Assembly: GCF_000425785.1 (NCBI RefSeq)
Contig: NZ_KE384450.1
Coordinates: 124,001 to 188,000 of the forward strand
From: Pseudomonas taiwanensis DSM 21245
Lineage (GTDB): Bacteria; Pseudomonadota; Gammaproteobacteria; Pseudomonadales; Pseudomonadaceae
DNA: 64,000 nucleotides
Direction of reading: 5' to 3'
Positions 8,431-16,299 of the stretch are shown here, one piece after another. Under the pieces are notes generated by a model that saw only the letters and a program-made list of their open reading frames with translations, was not told the DNA's origin and ran no database searches. The stretch's first letter is position 1, and every line of letters starts with the position of its first letter. The translations under genes were made by a program, and so were the position numbers.

Positions 8431-9978
8431 ATGTTTGGTTCCAACGACGACAAAAAAGCGCCGGCCGAGGCTGGCGAGAAAAAAGGCCTGTTCAGCTGGT
8501 TTCGCAAGAAGCCGCAGCAACCTGTCGCCGAACAGCCACAAACGCCTGAGCCTCAAGCGCAGGAGCCGCAGGCCGCCGAGCCGGTAGCACCGCAGCCCGC
8601 CGTCGAGCAGCCTCCGGTCGCTCCGGTCGCTCCGGTCGAGCCGGTGTTGCCCGTGGTCGAAGCGTCCGTGCCCGAGCCGGTAGCGTCCCAACCGCTGCAG
8701 GCTCCGCAACCTGAGCCTGTGGCTTCCCAGCCCCTGCAGGCCGCGACGCCCGAGCCGGTCGCCTCCATGCCGCTGCAAGCGGCGCCAGTAGAGACTGCGC
8801 AGCCGGACGAGCCCGCGGCTCCGGTCAGCAACCTGGTGCTGCCGGTTGCCGAAGAGCCTGTGGCCTTGGTCCCGGACCTCGAACCGAAGGCGCCACCAGC
8901 CATCCCGGTGCGCCCCGCTGCGCAAACCCTGGCGCCTGCTGCCCCGGTCGCGGCTCCCGTGCCTGCATCTGCCCCGGCTCCGGTTGCGACCCCAGCACCA
9001 ACGCCTGTCGAGCCCGAGCCCACCCCGGTCGTCGTCGAACAGTCCAAGCCAGGCTTCTTCGCTCGCCTCAAGCAGGGGCTGTCGAAGACCAGCGCCAGCA
9101 TCGGCGAAGGCATGGCCAGCCTGTTCCTGGGCAAGAAGGCCATCGACGACGACCTGCTCGATGAGATCGAAACCCGCCTGCTGACCGCCGACGTGGGTGT
9201 CGAAGCCACCTCGACCATCGTTCAGAACCTTACCCAGAAGGTCGCCCGCAAGCAGCTGGCTGACGCCGATGCACTGTACAAGTCGTTGCAGGAAGAGCTG
9301 GCCGCCCTGCTGCGTCCGGTCGAGCAACCGCTGAAAGTCCAGGCCCAGAACAAACCCTACGTGATCCTCGTGGTCGGCGTGAACGGTGCGGGCAAGACCA
9401 CCACCATCGGCAAGTTGGCCAAGAAGCTGCAGCTCGAAGGCAAGAAGGTCATGTTGGCCGCCGGCGATACCTTCCGCGCCGCCGCTGTGGAGCAGCTGCA
9501 GGTATGGGGTGAGCGCAACCAGATTCCGGTGATCGCGCAGCACACCGGCGCTGATTCGGCTTCGGTGATTTTCGACGCCGTGCAGGCCGCCAAGGCCCGT
9601 GGCGTCGATGTGTTGATCGCCGATACCGCGGGCCGCTTGCACACCAAGGACAACCTGATGGAGGAGCTGAAGAAGGTCCGTCGGGTGATTGGCAAGCTCG
9701 ACGCCGAGGCGCCACACGAGGTGCTGCTGGTACTCGATGCCGGCACTGGACAGAACGCTATCAGCCAGGCCAAGTACTTCAATCAGAGCGTCGAACTGAC
9801 CGGCCTGGCATTGACCAAGCTGGACGGCACCGCCAAGGGTGGGGTGATTTTCGCCCTGGCCAAGCAGTTCAACATTCCGATCCGCTTCATTGGTGTCGGT
9901 GAAGGCATCGACGACCTGCGCACCTTCGAGGCTGAACCCTTCGTCAAAGCCTTGTTCGCCGAGCGAGAGCACCCATGA
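8431..9978 (+). CDS. ftsY: Signal recognition particle receptor FtsY
   Basis: FtsY is the SRP receptor GTPase that docks ribosome-nascent chain complexes at the inner membrane. The 515-residue protein has a long proline/alanine/glutamate-rich N-terminal A domain (to about residue 205) and then the NG domain, with the P-loop GVNGAGKTT starting at residue 316, the DTAGR motif and the TKLDG specificity motif. The A domain contains three 13-residue tandem repeats. The gene starts the ftsY-ftsE-ftsX block and overlaps ftsE by four bases, the conserved arrangement in gammaproteobacteria. Confidence 0.97.
   Translation: MFGSNDDKKAPAEAGEKKGLFSWFRKKPQQPVAEQPQTPEPQAQEPQAAEPVAPQPAVEQPPVAPVAPVEPVLPVVEASVPEPVASQPLQAPQPEPVASQPLQAATPEPVASMPLQAAPVETAQPDEPAAPVSNLVLPVAEEPVALVPDLEPKAPPAIPVRPAAQTLAPAAPVAAPVPASAPAPVATPAPTPVEPEPTPVVVEQSKPGFFARLKQGLSKTSASIGEGMASLFLGKKAIDDDLLDEIETRLLTADVGVEATSTIVQNLTQKVARKQLADADALYKSLQEELAALLRPVEQPLKVQAQNKPYVILVVGVNGAGKTTTIGKLAKKLQLEGKKVMLAAGDTFRAAAVEQLQVWGERNQIPVIAQHTGADSASVIFDAVQAAKARGVDVLIADTAGRLHTKDNLMEELKKVRRVIGKLDAEAPHEVLLVLDAGTGQNAISQAKYFNQSVELTGLALTKLDGTAKGGVIFALAKQFNIPIRFIGVGEGIDDLRTFEAEPFVKALFAEREHP
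8671..8787 (+). repeat. Three 39-bp tandem repeats within the FtsY A domain
   Basis: Copies begin at 8671, 8710 and 8749. Each encodes a variant of the 13-residue unit PEPVAS(Q/M)PLQA plus two or three linker residues. Repeats of this kind in the low-complexity acidic A domain can change in copy number between strains. Just upstream (from about 8617) there are shorter 9-bp repeats encoding APV. Confidence 0.8.
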
Positions 9979-10646
9979 TCCGATTCGAGCAGGTTGCCAA
10001 GCGCTATCCCAATGGCCATGTCGGCTTGCATGAGCTGAGTTTCCGGGCGCGCCGGGGCGAGTTCCTGTTCGTCACGGGCCACTCGGGCGCGGGCAAGAGC
10101 ACCTTGCTGCGCCTGCTGCTGGCCATGGAGCGTCCGACCAGCGGCAAGCTGATGCTGGCAGGCCAGGACCTGGGCCAGATCAGCAACTCGCAGATCCCGT
10201 TCCTGCGCCGGCAGATCGGCGTGGTGTTCCAGAACCACCAGTTGTTGTTCGATCGCACGGTATTCAACAACATCGCATTGCCGCTGCAGATTCTCGGGTT
10301 GTCCAAGGCCGAGATCGCCAAGCGCGTGGACTCGGCGCTGGAGCGTGTGTCACTGACTGACAAGGGCGAGCTGTTCCCAGCCGACCTGTCTACCGGTCAG
10401 CAACAGCGCGTGGGGATCGCCCGCGCCATCGTCCACCAGCCAGCCTTGCTGCTGGCCGACGAACCTACCGGTAACCTCGACCCACGTCTGGCCGCGGAAA
10501 TCATGGGGGTGTTCGAGGACATCAACCGCCTGGGCACCACAGTTTTGATCGCCAGCCATGACCTGGCACTGATCGCGCGCATGCGCCACCGCATGCTGAC
10601 CCTGCAGCGCGGTCGTTTGATCGGCGATGGGGAGGCCGGGCAATGA
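9975..10646 (+). CDS. ftsE: Cell division ATP-binding protein FtsE
   Basis: FtsE is the cytoplasmic ATPase of the FtsEX complex, which activates periplasmic peptidoglycan hydrolases at the division septum. The 223-residue ABC ATPase has Walker A GHSGAGKST (residues 35-43), the signature STGQQQRVGIARA, Walker B LLLADEPTG and the switch His in ASHD. It overlaps ftsY upstream and ftsX downstream by four bases each, so the three genes are probably translated in a coupled way. Confidence 0.97.
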   Translation: MIRFEQVAKRYPNGHVGLHELSFRARRGEFLFVTGHSGAGKSTLLRLLLAMERPTSGKLMLAGQDLGQISNSQIPFLRRQIGVVFQNHQLLFDRTVFNNIALPLQILGLSKAEIAKRVDSALERVSLTDKGELFPADLSTGQQQRVGIARAIVHQPALLLADEPTGNLDPRLAAEIMGVFEDINRLGTTVLIASHDLALIARMRHRMLTLQRGRLIGDGEAGQ

Positions 10647-11671
10647 GCACTACACGTACACCGAAGGTGTCCGAACGGGTCGCACCCAAGGCTGCTGACC
10701 CTGCGCCAGCGAAGAAAAAGCCCGGCGAACACGACGATGACGGTCCGGATTTCCGCACCCTGCTGCACGCCTGGCTGGAAAGCCACCGCGCCAGCCTGGC
10801 CGACAGCCTGCGCCGCCTGGGCAAACAGCCGATCGGTAGCTTCTTCACCTGCCTGGTGATGGCCGTGGCATTGAGCATGCCCATGGGCTTGTCGCTGCTG
10901 TTGAAGAACGTCGAAAAACTGGGTGGCTCCTGGCAGCGTGCAGCGCAGATTTCGCTGTACCTCAAGCTGGATGCCGGCAGCAAGGCGGGGGAAGCCCTGC
11001 GTGACGATATCAAAGCCATGCCTGGGGTGGCCGATGCCCAGTATGTCAGTCGGGAGCAGGCGCTCGAGGAGTTCCAGCAGCAGTCCGGGCTGGGCGAGGC
11101 GCTGCGCGAGCTGCCCGACAACCCGCTTCCGGGCGTGGTGGTGGTGACCCCGACCGAAGTCGACAAGCCTGCTCTGGAGGCCCTGCGCCAACGTCTGTCC
11201 GAACTGCCTCGGGTCGAGGTGGCGCAGCTTGACCTGGTGTGGGTCGAGCGTCTGGCGGCGATCCTCAAGCTCGGCGACCGATTCGTCTTTGGCCTGGCCG
11301 TCATGCTGATTTCTGCGCTGCTTTTAGTAATCGGTAACACAATTCGTCTACATATTGAAAACCGTCGGGTCGAGATCGAAGTGATCAAGCTGGTCGGCGG
11401 CACCGACAGCTACGTACGCCGGCCTTTCCTCTACATGGGCGCCCTGTACGGGCTGGGTGCGGGCCTGCTGGCCTGGGGCATACTGGCTTTCGGCCTGAAT
11501 TGGCTGAACGAGGCCGTTGTAGGGCTCTCCGGGCTGTATGGCAGTGATTTCGCGCTGGGGGGTGTGCCAGCGTCCGATGGTTTTTCGCTCTTGATTGGTG
11601 CGGTACTGTTGGGGTATATCGGTGCATGGATCGCGGTGGCCCGCCATTTGAACGAGCTGGCGCCACGATAG
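10643..11671 (+). CDS. ftsX: Cell division membrane protein FtsX
   Basis: FtsX is the membrane half of FtsEX and transmits ATP hydrolysis to septal murein hydrolase activators. The 342-residue protein has a charged, lysine/proline-rich N-terminal cytoplasmic tail of about 70 residues, a first membrane helix, a periplasmic loop of about 130 residues and three further C-terminal helices, the usual FtsX topology. It follows ftsE with a four-base overlap and precedes rpoH by 111 bp. Confidence 0.95.
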   Translation: MSTTRTPKVSERVAPKAADPAPAKKKPGEHDDDGPDFRTLLHAWLESHRASLADSLRRLGKQPIGSFFTCLVMAVALSMPMGLSLLLKNVEKLGGSWQRAAQISLYLKLDAGSKAGEALRDDIKAMPGVADAQYVSREQALEEFQQQSGLGEALRELPDNPLPGVVVVTPTEVDKPALEALRQRLSELPRVEVAQLDLVWVERLAAILKLGDRFVFGLAVMLISALLLVIGNTIRLHIENRRVEIEVIKLVGGTDSYVRRPFLYMGALYGLGAGLLAWGILAFGLNWLNEAVVGLSGLYGSDFALGGVPASDGFSLLIGAVLLGYIGAWIAVARHLNELAPR

Positions 11672-11707
11672 TTTTTTCGTGCCAGCATTGACATTTTTTT
11701 CATTTTG

Positions 11708-11734
11708 GAACTTGTACCGTCGTTCCGGGTCAAT
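11708..11734 (+). promoter_or_regulatory. Candidate sigma-E/AlgU-type promoter upstream of rpoH
   Basis: GAACTT (11708-11713) preceded by G, then 16 bases and TCAAT (11730-11734), fits the extracytoplasmic-stress sigma factor consensus (GAACTT, 16-17 bases, TCnnA-like). It lies about 50 bases before the rpoH ATG. A sigma-70-like TTGACA at 11688-11693 overlaps the region, but its matching -10 is poor. Control of rpoH by the envelope-stress sigma factor is known in enterobacteria and pseudomonads; the assignment here is by sequence match only. Confidence 0.6.
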
Positions 11735-11782
11735 GTTGGCAGCGCTCACAAGGCGCGAGTTTTGAAAGTCGGAGGTTCTTGA

Positions 11783-12637
11783 ATGACCACATCGTTGCAA
11801 CCTGCCTATGCCCTGGTTCCTGGTGCAAACCTGGAAGCCTACGTGCACACGGTCAACAGCATTCCACTGCTGACTGTCGAGCAGGAGCGTGATCTGGCCG
11901 AGCGTCTCTACTATGAGCAGGATCTTGAGGCCGCTCGGCAAATGGTGATGGCCCACCTGCGTTTCGTGGTACACATCGCCCGTAGCTATGCCGGTTACGG
12001 GTTGGCCCAAGCTGACCTCATCCAGGAAGGCAACGTCGGCCTGATGAAGGCAGTCAAGCGCTTCAATCCGGAAATGGGCGTGCGCTTGGTATCGTTCGCG
12101 GTGCACTGGATCAAGGCAGAGATCCACGAATTCATCCTGCGCAACTGGCGCATCGTCAAGGTGGCGACCACCAAGGCCCAGCGCAAGCTGTTCTTCAACC
12201 TGCGCAGCCAGAAGAAGCGTCTGGCCTGGCTGAACAACGATGAAGTTCATCGTGTGGCCGAGAGCCTGGGTGTCGAGCCGCGTGAAGTGCGCGAGATGGA
12301 AAGCCGCCTGAGCGGCCAGGACATGGCGTTCGATCCAGCGGCCGAAGCCGACGATGACAGCGCCTTCCAGTCGCCTGCGCATTATCTGGAAGACCACCGT
12401 TACGACCCGGCTGTGCAGCTGGAGGATGCCGACTGGAGTGACAACTCCACCAGCAACCTGCACGAAGCCCTGCAAGGCCTGGACGAACGTAGCCGCGACA
12501 TTCTCTACCAGCGCTGGCTGGCCGAGGAAAAAGCGACCTTGCATGAATTGGCGGACAAGTACAGCGTGTCGGCGGAGCGGATTCGCCAGCTGGAAAAGAA
12601 CGCGATGAACAAGGTCAAGGCATTGATCACCGTCTGA
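11783..12637 (+). CDS. rpoH: RNA polymerase heat-shock sigma factor RpoH (sigma-32)
   Basis: RpoH directs RNA polymerase to heat-shock promoters. The 284 residues match the family length exactly. Region 2 contains DLIQEGNVGLMKAVKRF and the core-binding helix, followed by the RpoH-type segment with QRKLFFNLR, and region 4 ends in a helix-turn-helix (LADKYSVSAERIRQLEKNAM). A GGAGG sequence lies just upstream of the ATG. The gene is preceded by a sigma-E-like promoter and followed by a strong intrinsic terminator, so it can be expressed independently of ftsYEX. Confidence 0.97.
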   Translation: MTTSLQPAYALVPGANLEAYVHTVNSIPLLTVEQERDLAERLYYEQDLEAARQMVMAHLRFVVHIARSYAGYGLAQADLIQEGNVGLMKAVKRFNPEMGVRLVSFAVHWIKAEIHEFILRNWRIVKVATTKAQRKLFFNLRSQKKRLAWLNNDEVHRVAESLGVEPREVREMESRLSGQDMAFDPAAEADDDSAFQSPAHYLEDHRYDPAVQLEDADWSDNSTSNLHEALQGLDERSRDILYQRWLAEEKATLHELADKYSVSAERIRQLEKNAMNKVKALITV

Positions 12638-12655
12638 TCAAGCCTGCTTGCAGCG

Positions 12656-12692
12656 AAAAGCCGCTGTCCCGAGGAGGGGCAGCGGCTTTTTT
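12656..12692 (+). terminator. Intrinsic terminator of rpoH
   Basis: The inverted repeat AAAAGCCGCTG / CAGCGGCTTTT with a 13-base loop is followed by further T residues, 18 bases after the rpoH stop. The A-run on the left arm means it could also act on the converging mtgA transcript. Confidence 0.9.
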
Positions 12693-12717
12693 GTGTGTTC
12701 GGATCCTGCCAATCGGC

Positions 12718-13428
12718 TTACGGCCTGCGGGAAGCGTCCAGCTGCATCAGGTAGCTGGGTCCGCCCAGCTGGCTCATCTGGCGGCGAATCCACCCGGCTC
12801 GGCTGGCCACATAGGCGCTCGGCCGGCTGGCGCTCCATTTGAGAGGGCTGGGCAGCACTGCGGCCAGTTGCGCGGCCTGCTGGCGGCTCAAGCGGCTGGC
12901 GTCGATGCCAAAGTGGTAGCGCGCCGCAGCCTGGGCGCCGAATACGCCTTTGCCCCATTCGGCGCTGTTCAGGTAGACCTCCAGGATTCGCTCCTTGGAC
13001 CAGAACAATTCGATCAGCGCTGTAAACCAAGCCTCCAGCCCTTTGCGCAGCCAACTGCGCCCGGACCACAGGAACAGGTTCTTGGCGACTTGCTGCGTCA
13101 GGGTGCTCGCCCCGCGAATATTGCCGCCACGCTCGTTGTAGGCCAGCGCTGCCTGTATGGCGGGAATGTCGAAGCCCCAATGGCTGGCGAACTTCTGATC
13201 CTCGCCGGCAATGACCGCCACTTTGAGCTCATCGGAAATCCTATCCCATGGCTCCCAGTCACGCTGCAGGTCGATGGGTTCGCCATTGAACCAGGACTGG
13301 ACCTTGCGTTCGACCATCAACGCCGTGCCTGGCGGCGGTACCCAGCGAAACACCAGCACCAGCACGACACTGCCGGCGGCGAACCAGAGCAGGGCGCGGG
13401 CGAAGCGGCGAAGGAAGGATGACAGCAT
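12718..13428 (-). CDS. mtgA: Monofunctional peptidoglycan glycosyltransferase MtgA
   Basis: MtgA polymerises lipid II into glycan strands without a transpeptidase domain. The 236-residue protein has one N-terminal membrane helix (about residues 8-28) and the GT51 motifs: the catalytic-glutamate segment GEDQKFASHWGFD, the GASTLTQQVAKNLFL motif, and SKERILEVYLNSAEWG. I used the ATG at 13428, which gives the usual family length; an in-frame start at 13494 would add 22 residues overlapping the divergent gene. It converges on rpoH. Confidence 0.93.
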   Translation of the reverse strand: MLSSFLRRFARALLWFAAGSVVLVLVFRWVPPPGTALMVERKVQSWFNGEPIDLQRDWEPWDRISDELKVAVIAGEDQKFASHWGFDIPAIQAALAYNERGGNIRGASTLTQQVAKNLFLWSGRSWLRKGLEAWFTALIELFWSKERILEVYLNSAEWGKGVFGAQAAARYHFGIDASRLSRQQAAQLAAVLPSPLKWSASRPSAYVASRAGWIRRQMSQLGGPSYLMQLDASRRP

Positions 13429-13492
13429 GGTGATAGCTTGGCCGGACCGGTTGAACGGGCCATTATACAGACCCGATACAAGGAGTCGTCCC

Positions 13493-13864
13493 ATGCTTCG
13501 CAGCTTCCTGATGCTCGCTGCCTTTTTCGGCTTTACCGGTGTCGCCCTGGGCGCATTCGCCGCGCACGGGTTGAAAAGCCGCCTGACGGCTGACTATTTG
13601 TCGGTCTTCCAGACTGGCGTCACCTACCAATTGGTGCATGCCCTGGCGATCCTTGGCGTGGCCGTGCTCTCGGCGCACCTGCCAGGGCGTCTGGTGGGTT
13701 GGGCGGGCGGTCTGTTCGCCGTGGGTATCCTGTTGTTTTCCGGCAGCCTGTATGTGCTTACCCTGAGTGGGTTGGGCAAACTGGGCATGATCACCCCCAT
13801 CGGCGGTCTGTGCTTTCTCGCCGGTTGGCTGTGCCTGGGCCTGGCAGCCTGGCGTTTGGGTTGA
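13493..13864 (+). CDS. DUF423 family small membrane protein (YgdD-like)
   Basis: The 123-residue protein consists mainly of four hydrophobic helices and begins with the DUF423 pattern (FFGFTGVALGAFAAHGLK). The family is widespread in bacterial inner membranes and its function is unknown. AAGGAG lies seven bases before the ATG at 13493, which decides the start over longer in-frame options. It is divergent from mtgA with 64 bp between start codons. Confidence 0.85.
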   Translation: MLRSFLMLAAFFGFTGVALGAFAAHGLKSRLTADYLSVFQTGVTYQLVHALAILGVAVLSAHLPGRLVGWAGGLFAVGILLFSGSLYVLTLSGLGKLGMITPIGGLCFLAGWLCLGLAAWRLG

Positions 13865-13904
13865 CCGAACGGTCCACTCTCACGACTAATGGTGTCCGCC
13901 GGCC

Positions 13905-13934
13905 TTGGGTTGAAGCGTCGATCAGCGCTAGAAT
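13905..13934 (+). promoter_or_regulatory. Candidate sigma-70 promoter of thiS-thiG
   Basis: TTGGGT (13905-13910) and TAGAAT (13929-13934) are separated by 18 bases. The predicted transcript would start near 13941 and leave a leader of about 27 bases before the ThiS ATG at 13968. That leader is too short for a TPP riboswitch. Confidence 0.5.
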
Positions 13935-13967
13935 GCGGGTCCCCAAAGCACAATGGTGGCCGTGCGC

Positions 13968-14168
13968 ATGCGCATTCAACTGAACGGTGAACCTTACGAA
14001 CTGCCCGCTGGCGAGAGCGTCGCGGCCCTGCTGACCCGCCTGGAACTGGCTGGGCGCCGGGTAGCGGTGGAACTCAACCTGGATATCGTGCCGCGTAGCC
14101 AGCATGACACCACGCTGCTCAATGACGGCGACCAGGTCGAAGTGGTCCACGCCATCGGTGGTGGTTAA
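13968..14168 (+). CDS. thiS: Sulfur carrier protein ThiS
   Basis: ThiS is a ubiquitin-fold carrier whose C-terminal glycine is thiocarboxylated to deliver sulfur for the thiazole ring of thiamine. The 66-residue product starts MRIQLNGE and ends in the required GG (AIGGG). I prefer the ATG at 13968, since the beta-grasp fold begins there; an upstream in-frame ATG at 13953 would add five residues. It lies 54 bp upstream of thiG, its partner enzyme. Confidence 0.93.
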   Translation: MRIQLNGEPYELPAGESVAALLTRLELAGRRVAVELNLDIVPRSQHDTTLLNDGDQVEVVHAIGGG

Positions 14169-14222
14169 GCCCGGTTTGGCAATTCACCTGCAAGTCCCGC
14201 AACCTTTTCCCGAGGAACAACG

Positions 14223-15017
14223 ATGAGCAACGTTCGTAGCGACAAGCCTTTCACTCTGGCCGGACGTACTTTCCAGTCGCGCCTGCTGGTCGGTACCGGC
14301 AAGTACCGTGACATGGAAGAAACCCGCCTGGCCATCGAGGCCTCGGGTGCCGAAATCGTCACCGTCGCCGTGCGTCGCACCAACCTCGGCCAGAACCCAG
14401 GTGAGCCGAATCTGCTCGACGTGCTGCCACCGGATCGCTACACCATCCTGCCGAACACCGCTGGTTGCTACGACGCGGTAGAAGCCGTGCGCACCTGCCG
14501 CCTGGCGCGCGAACTGCTCGATGGCCACAACCTGGTCAAGCTGGAAGTGCTGGCGGACCAGAAGACCCTGTTCCCCAACGTGATCGAAACCCTCAAGGCC
14601 GCTGAAGTGCTGGTCAAGGACGGTTTCGACGTGATGGTCTACACCAGCGACGACCCGATCATCGCTCGCCAGCTGGCCGAAGCCGGCTGCATCGCGGTGA
14701 TGCCGCTGGCTGGCCTGATCGGCACCGGCCTGGGTATCTGCAACCCTTACAACCTGCAGATCATCCTGGAAGAGTCCAAGGTTCCCGTGCTGGTCGATGC
14801 CGGTGTAGGCACTGCATCCGATGCCACCATCGCCATGGAAATGGGCTGCGAAGCTGTGCTGATGAACTCGGCCATCGCCCATGCCCAGCAACCGGTACTG
14901 ATGGCTGAAGCCATGAAGCATGCCATTGTCGCGGGTCGGATGGCTTACCTCGCCGGGCGTATGCCAAAAAAACTCTATGCCAGCGCCTCTTCGCCGCTGG
15001 AAGGTCTGATCAAGTAA
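14223..15017 (+). CDS. thiG: Thiazole synthase ThiG
   Basis: ThiG condenses 1-deoxyxylulose 5-phosphate, dehydroglycine and ThiS thiocarboxylate into the thiamine thiazole phosphate. The 264-residue TIM-barrel protein has the N-terminal RLLVGTGKY segment, the Schiff-base lysine in VKLEVL (K106) and the phosphate-binding VDAGVGTASDA and MNSAIA segments. The gene lies between thiS and trmB on the same strand. Confidence 0.97.
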   Translation: MSNVRSDKPFTLAGRTFQSRLLVGTGKYRDMEETRLAIEASGAEIVTVAVRRTNLGQNPGEPNLLDVLPPDRYTILPNTAGCYDAVEAVRTCRLARELLDGHNLVKLEVLADQKTLFPNVIETLKAAEVLVKDGFDVMVYTSDDPIIARQLAEAGCIAVMPLAGLIGTGLGICNPYNLQIILEESKVPVLVDAGVGTASDATIAMEMGCEAVLMNSAIAHAQQPVLMAEAMKHAIVAGRMAYLAGRMPKKLYASASSPLEGLIK

Positions 15018-15026
15018 GAGCCCCTG

Positions 15027-15749
15027 ATGACTGAATCGCAAGATACGCCGAGCACTGCTGACGGCGAAGCGCGCCCCCACCGCCGCATCAAGAGTTTCGT
15101 GATGCGCGCCGGGCGCATGACCGAAGGCCAGCAACGCGGCCTGGACCAGGGTGGCCCGTTGTTCATCCTGCCGCTGGCCGACAGCCCTGTGGACTACGAC
15201 CAGGTGTTCGGCCGCTCGGCCCCGCGCACCCTCGAAATCGGCTTCGGCATGGGGCATTCCCTGCTGGAAATGGCTGCCGCTGCCCCTGAGCAGGACTTCA
15301 TCGGTGTCGAAGTGCACCGTCCCGGTGTTGGCGCGTTGCTCAACGGCGTGCTGACCCAGGGCCTGAAGAACCTGCGGGTGTATGACTGCGATGCCATCGA
15401 AGTGCTCAACCGTTGCGTGGCCGACAACAGCCTCGACCGCCTGATGCTGTTCTTCCCCGACCCGTGGCACAAGGCGCGCCATCACAAGCGGCGCATCGTG
15501 CAGCTGGAGTTCGCCGAGCTGGTGAGGCGCAAGCTCAAGCCGGGTGGCGTGTTCCACATGGCCACCGACTGGGAACCGTACGCTGAGTACATGCTGGAAG
15601 TGATGAGCGCTGCACCGGGTTACCGCAACCAGGCCACCGATGGTGCCTACATTCCTCGTCCGCCAGAACGTCCGATCACCAAGTTCGAGCGCCGTGGTGA
15701 GCGCTTGGGGCACGGGGTTTGGGACTTGAAGTTCGAGAAGGTGGATTGA
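15027..15749 (+). CDS. trmB: tRNA (guanine(46)-N(7))-methyltransferase TrmB
   Basis: TrmB forms 7-methylguanosine at position 46 in the variable loop of tRNAs. The 240-residue protein contains the AdoMet motif LEIGFGMGHSLLEMA, the FPDPWHKARHHKRR motif characteristic of TrmB, and the C-terminal ATDWEPYAEYM and TKFERRGERLGHGVWDL segments. Only nine bases separate it from thiG, so it is probably the last gene of the thiSG-trmB transcript. Confidence 0.96.
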   Translation: MTESQDTPSTADGEARPHRRIKSFVMRAGRMTEGQQRGLDQGGPLFILPLADSPVDYDQVFGRSAPRTLEIGFGMGHSLLEMAAAAPEQDFIGVEVHRPGVGALLNGVLTQGLKNLRVYDCDAIEVLNRCVADNSLDRLMLFFPDPWHKARHHKRRIVQLEFAELVRRKLKPGGVFHMATDWEPYAEYMLEVMSAAPGYRNQATDGAYIPRPPERPITKFERRGERLGHGVWDLKFEKVD

Positions 15750-15796
15750 TCGGCTGTTTCAGCCTTCATCTGCTGGCACTTGTAGGAATACAGGCG

Positions 15797-15823
15797 AAAA
15801 AACCGCCTTGAGAGAGGCGGTTT
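15797..15823 (-). terminator. Intrinsic terminator downstream of the DUF3392 gene
   Basis: AAACCGCC / GGCGGTTT with an eight-base loop. Read on the minus strand the stem is followed by a run of T; on the plus strand it is followed by ATGCAAG, so it is best oriented to end the minus-strand transcript. It lies about 140 bases after that gene and may also slow trmB readthrough. Confidence 0.65.
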
Positions 15824-15963
15824 ATGCAAGCGAAGGGACTGAGTATTCTTCGCTCAAGGAACTCACTGAAAACGCCCACTTGGCAACATCATCCTAGGCA
15901 GCCTAGGGTCAACGCTCAGAAACTTCCCGCAGAGCGTGTGTCTGGGGACCGTTTTGGCAGGTT

Positions 15964-16290
15964 CTAGCCCCGGCGATCAGCCACCACGCCAATCAATACC
16001 AGCACCACCAGAAGTACCGGTGCCAGCGCATAGTTGTTGAACTGGCCAAGCCCTTTCACCACCCATGGCGTGGCGTAGATCAGCGCCGCGCCGCTGCCAA
16101 TCATCACCAGCAAGGCCATGAACGGCACACGCAGAGCGCCAGCCAGACCGCCCAGGCGTTGTTCCACCCAGCCTTTGATATCGGTGCCAAACAGCACCAG
16201 CAGGCAGCCTACCAGCGCCAGGGAGATTTCCGACAGGTTGCTGCGGCTCCAGCGAGAAACGGTCGCGAGCAGATCAAGTACCAGATCCAT
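15964..16290 (-). CDS. DUF3392 family membrane protein
   Basis: A 108-residue protein with three hydrophobic segments (about residues 20-34, 52-72 and 86-103) separated by charged turns, ending in DRRG. It resembles the DUF3392 family of small inner membrane proteins of unknown function. It sits nine bases downstream of hemW and is the last gene of the long minus-strand run. Nothing visible points to a biochemical activity. Confidence 0.75.
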   Translation of the reverse strand: MDLVLDLLATVSRWSRSNLSEISLALVGCLLVLFGTDIKGWVEQRLGGLAGALRVPFMALLVMIGSGAALIYATPWVVKGLGQFNNYALAPVLLVVLVLIGVVADRRG

Positions 16291-16299
16291 GGGTCATCC

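Noticed and set aside
13865..13967. TPP riboswitch before thiS
   Set aside because: The predicted leader is only about 27 bases, and I see no TPP-box sequence in the gap.
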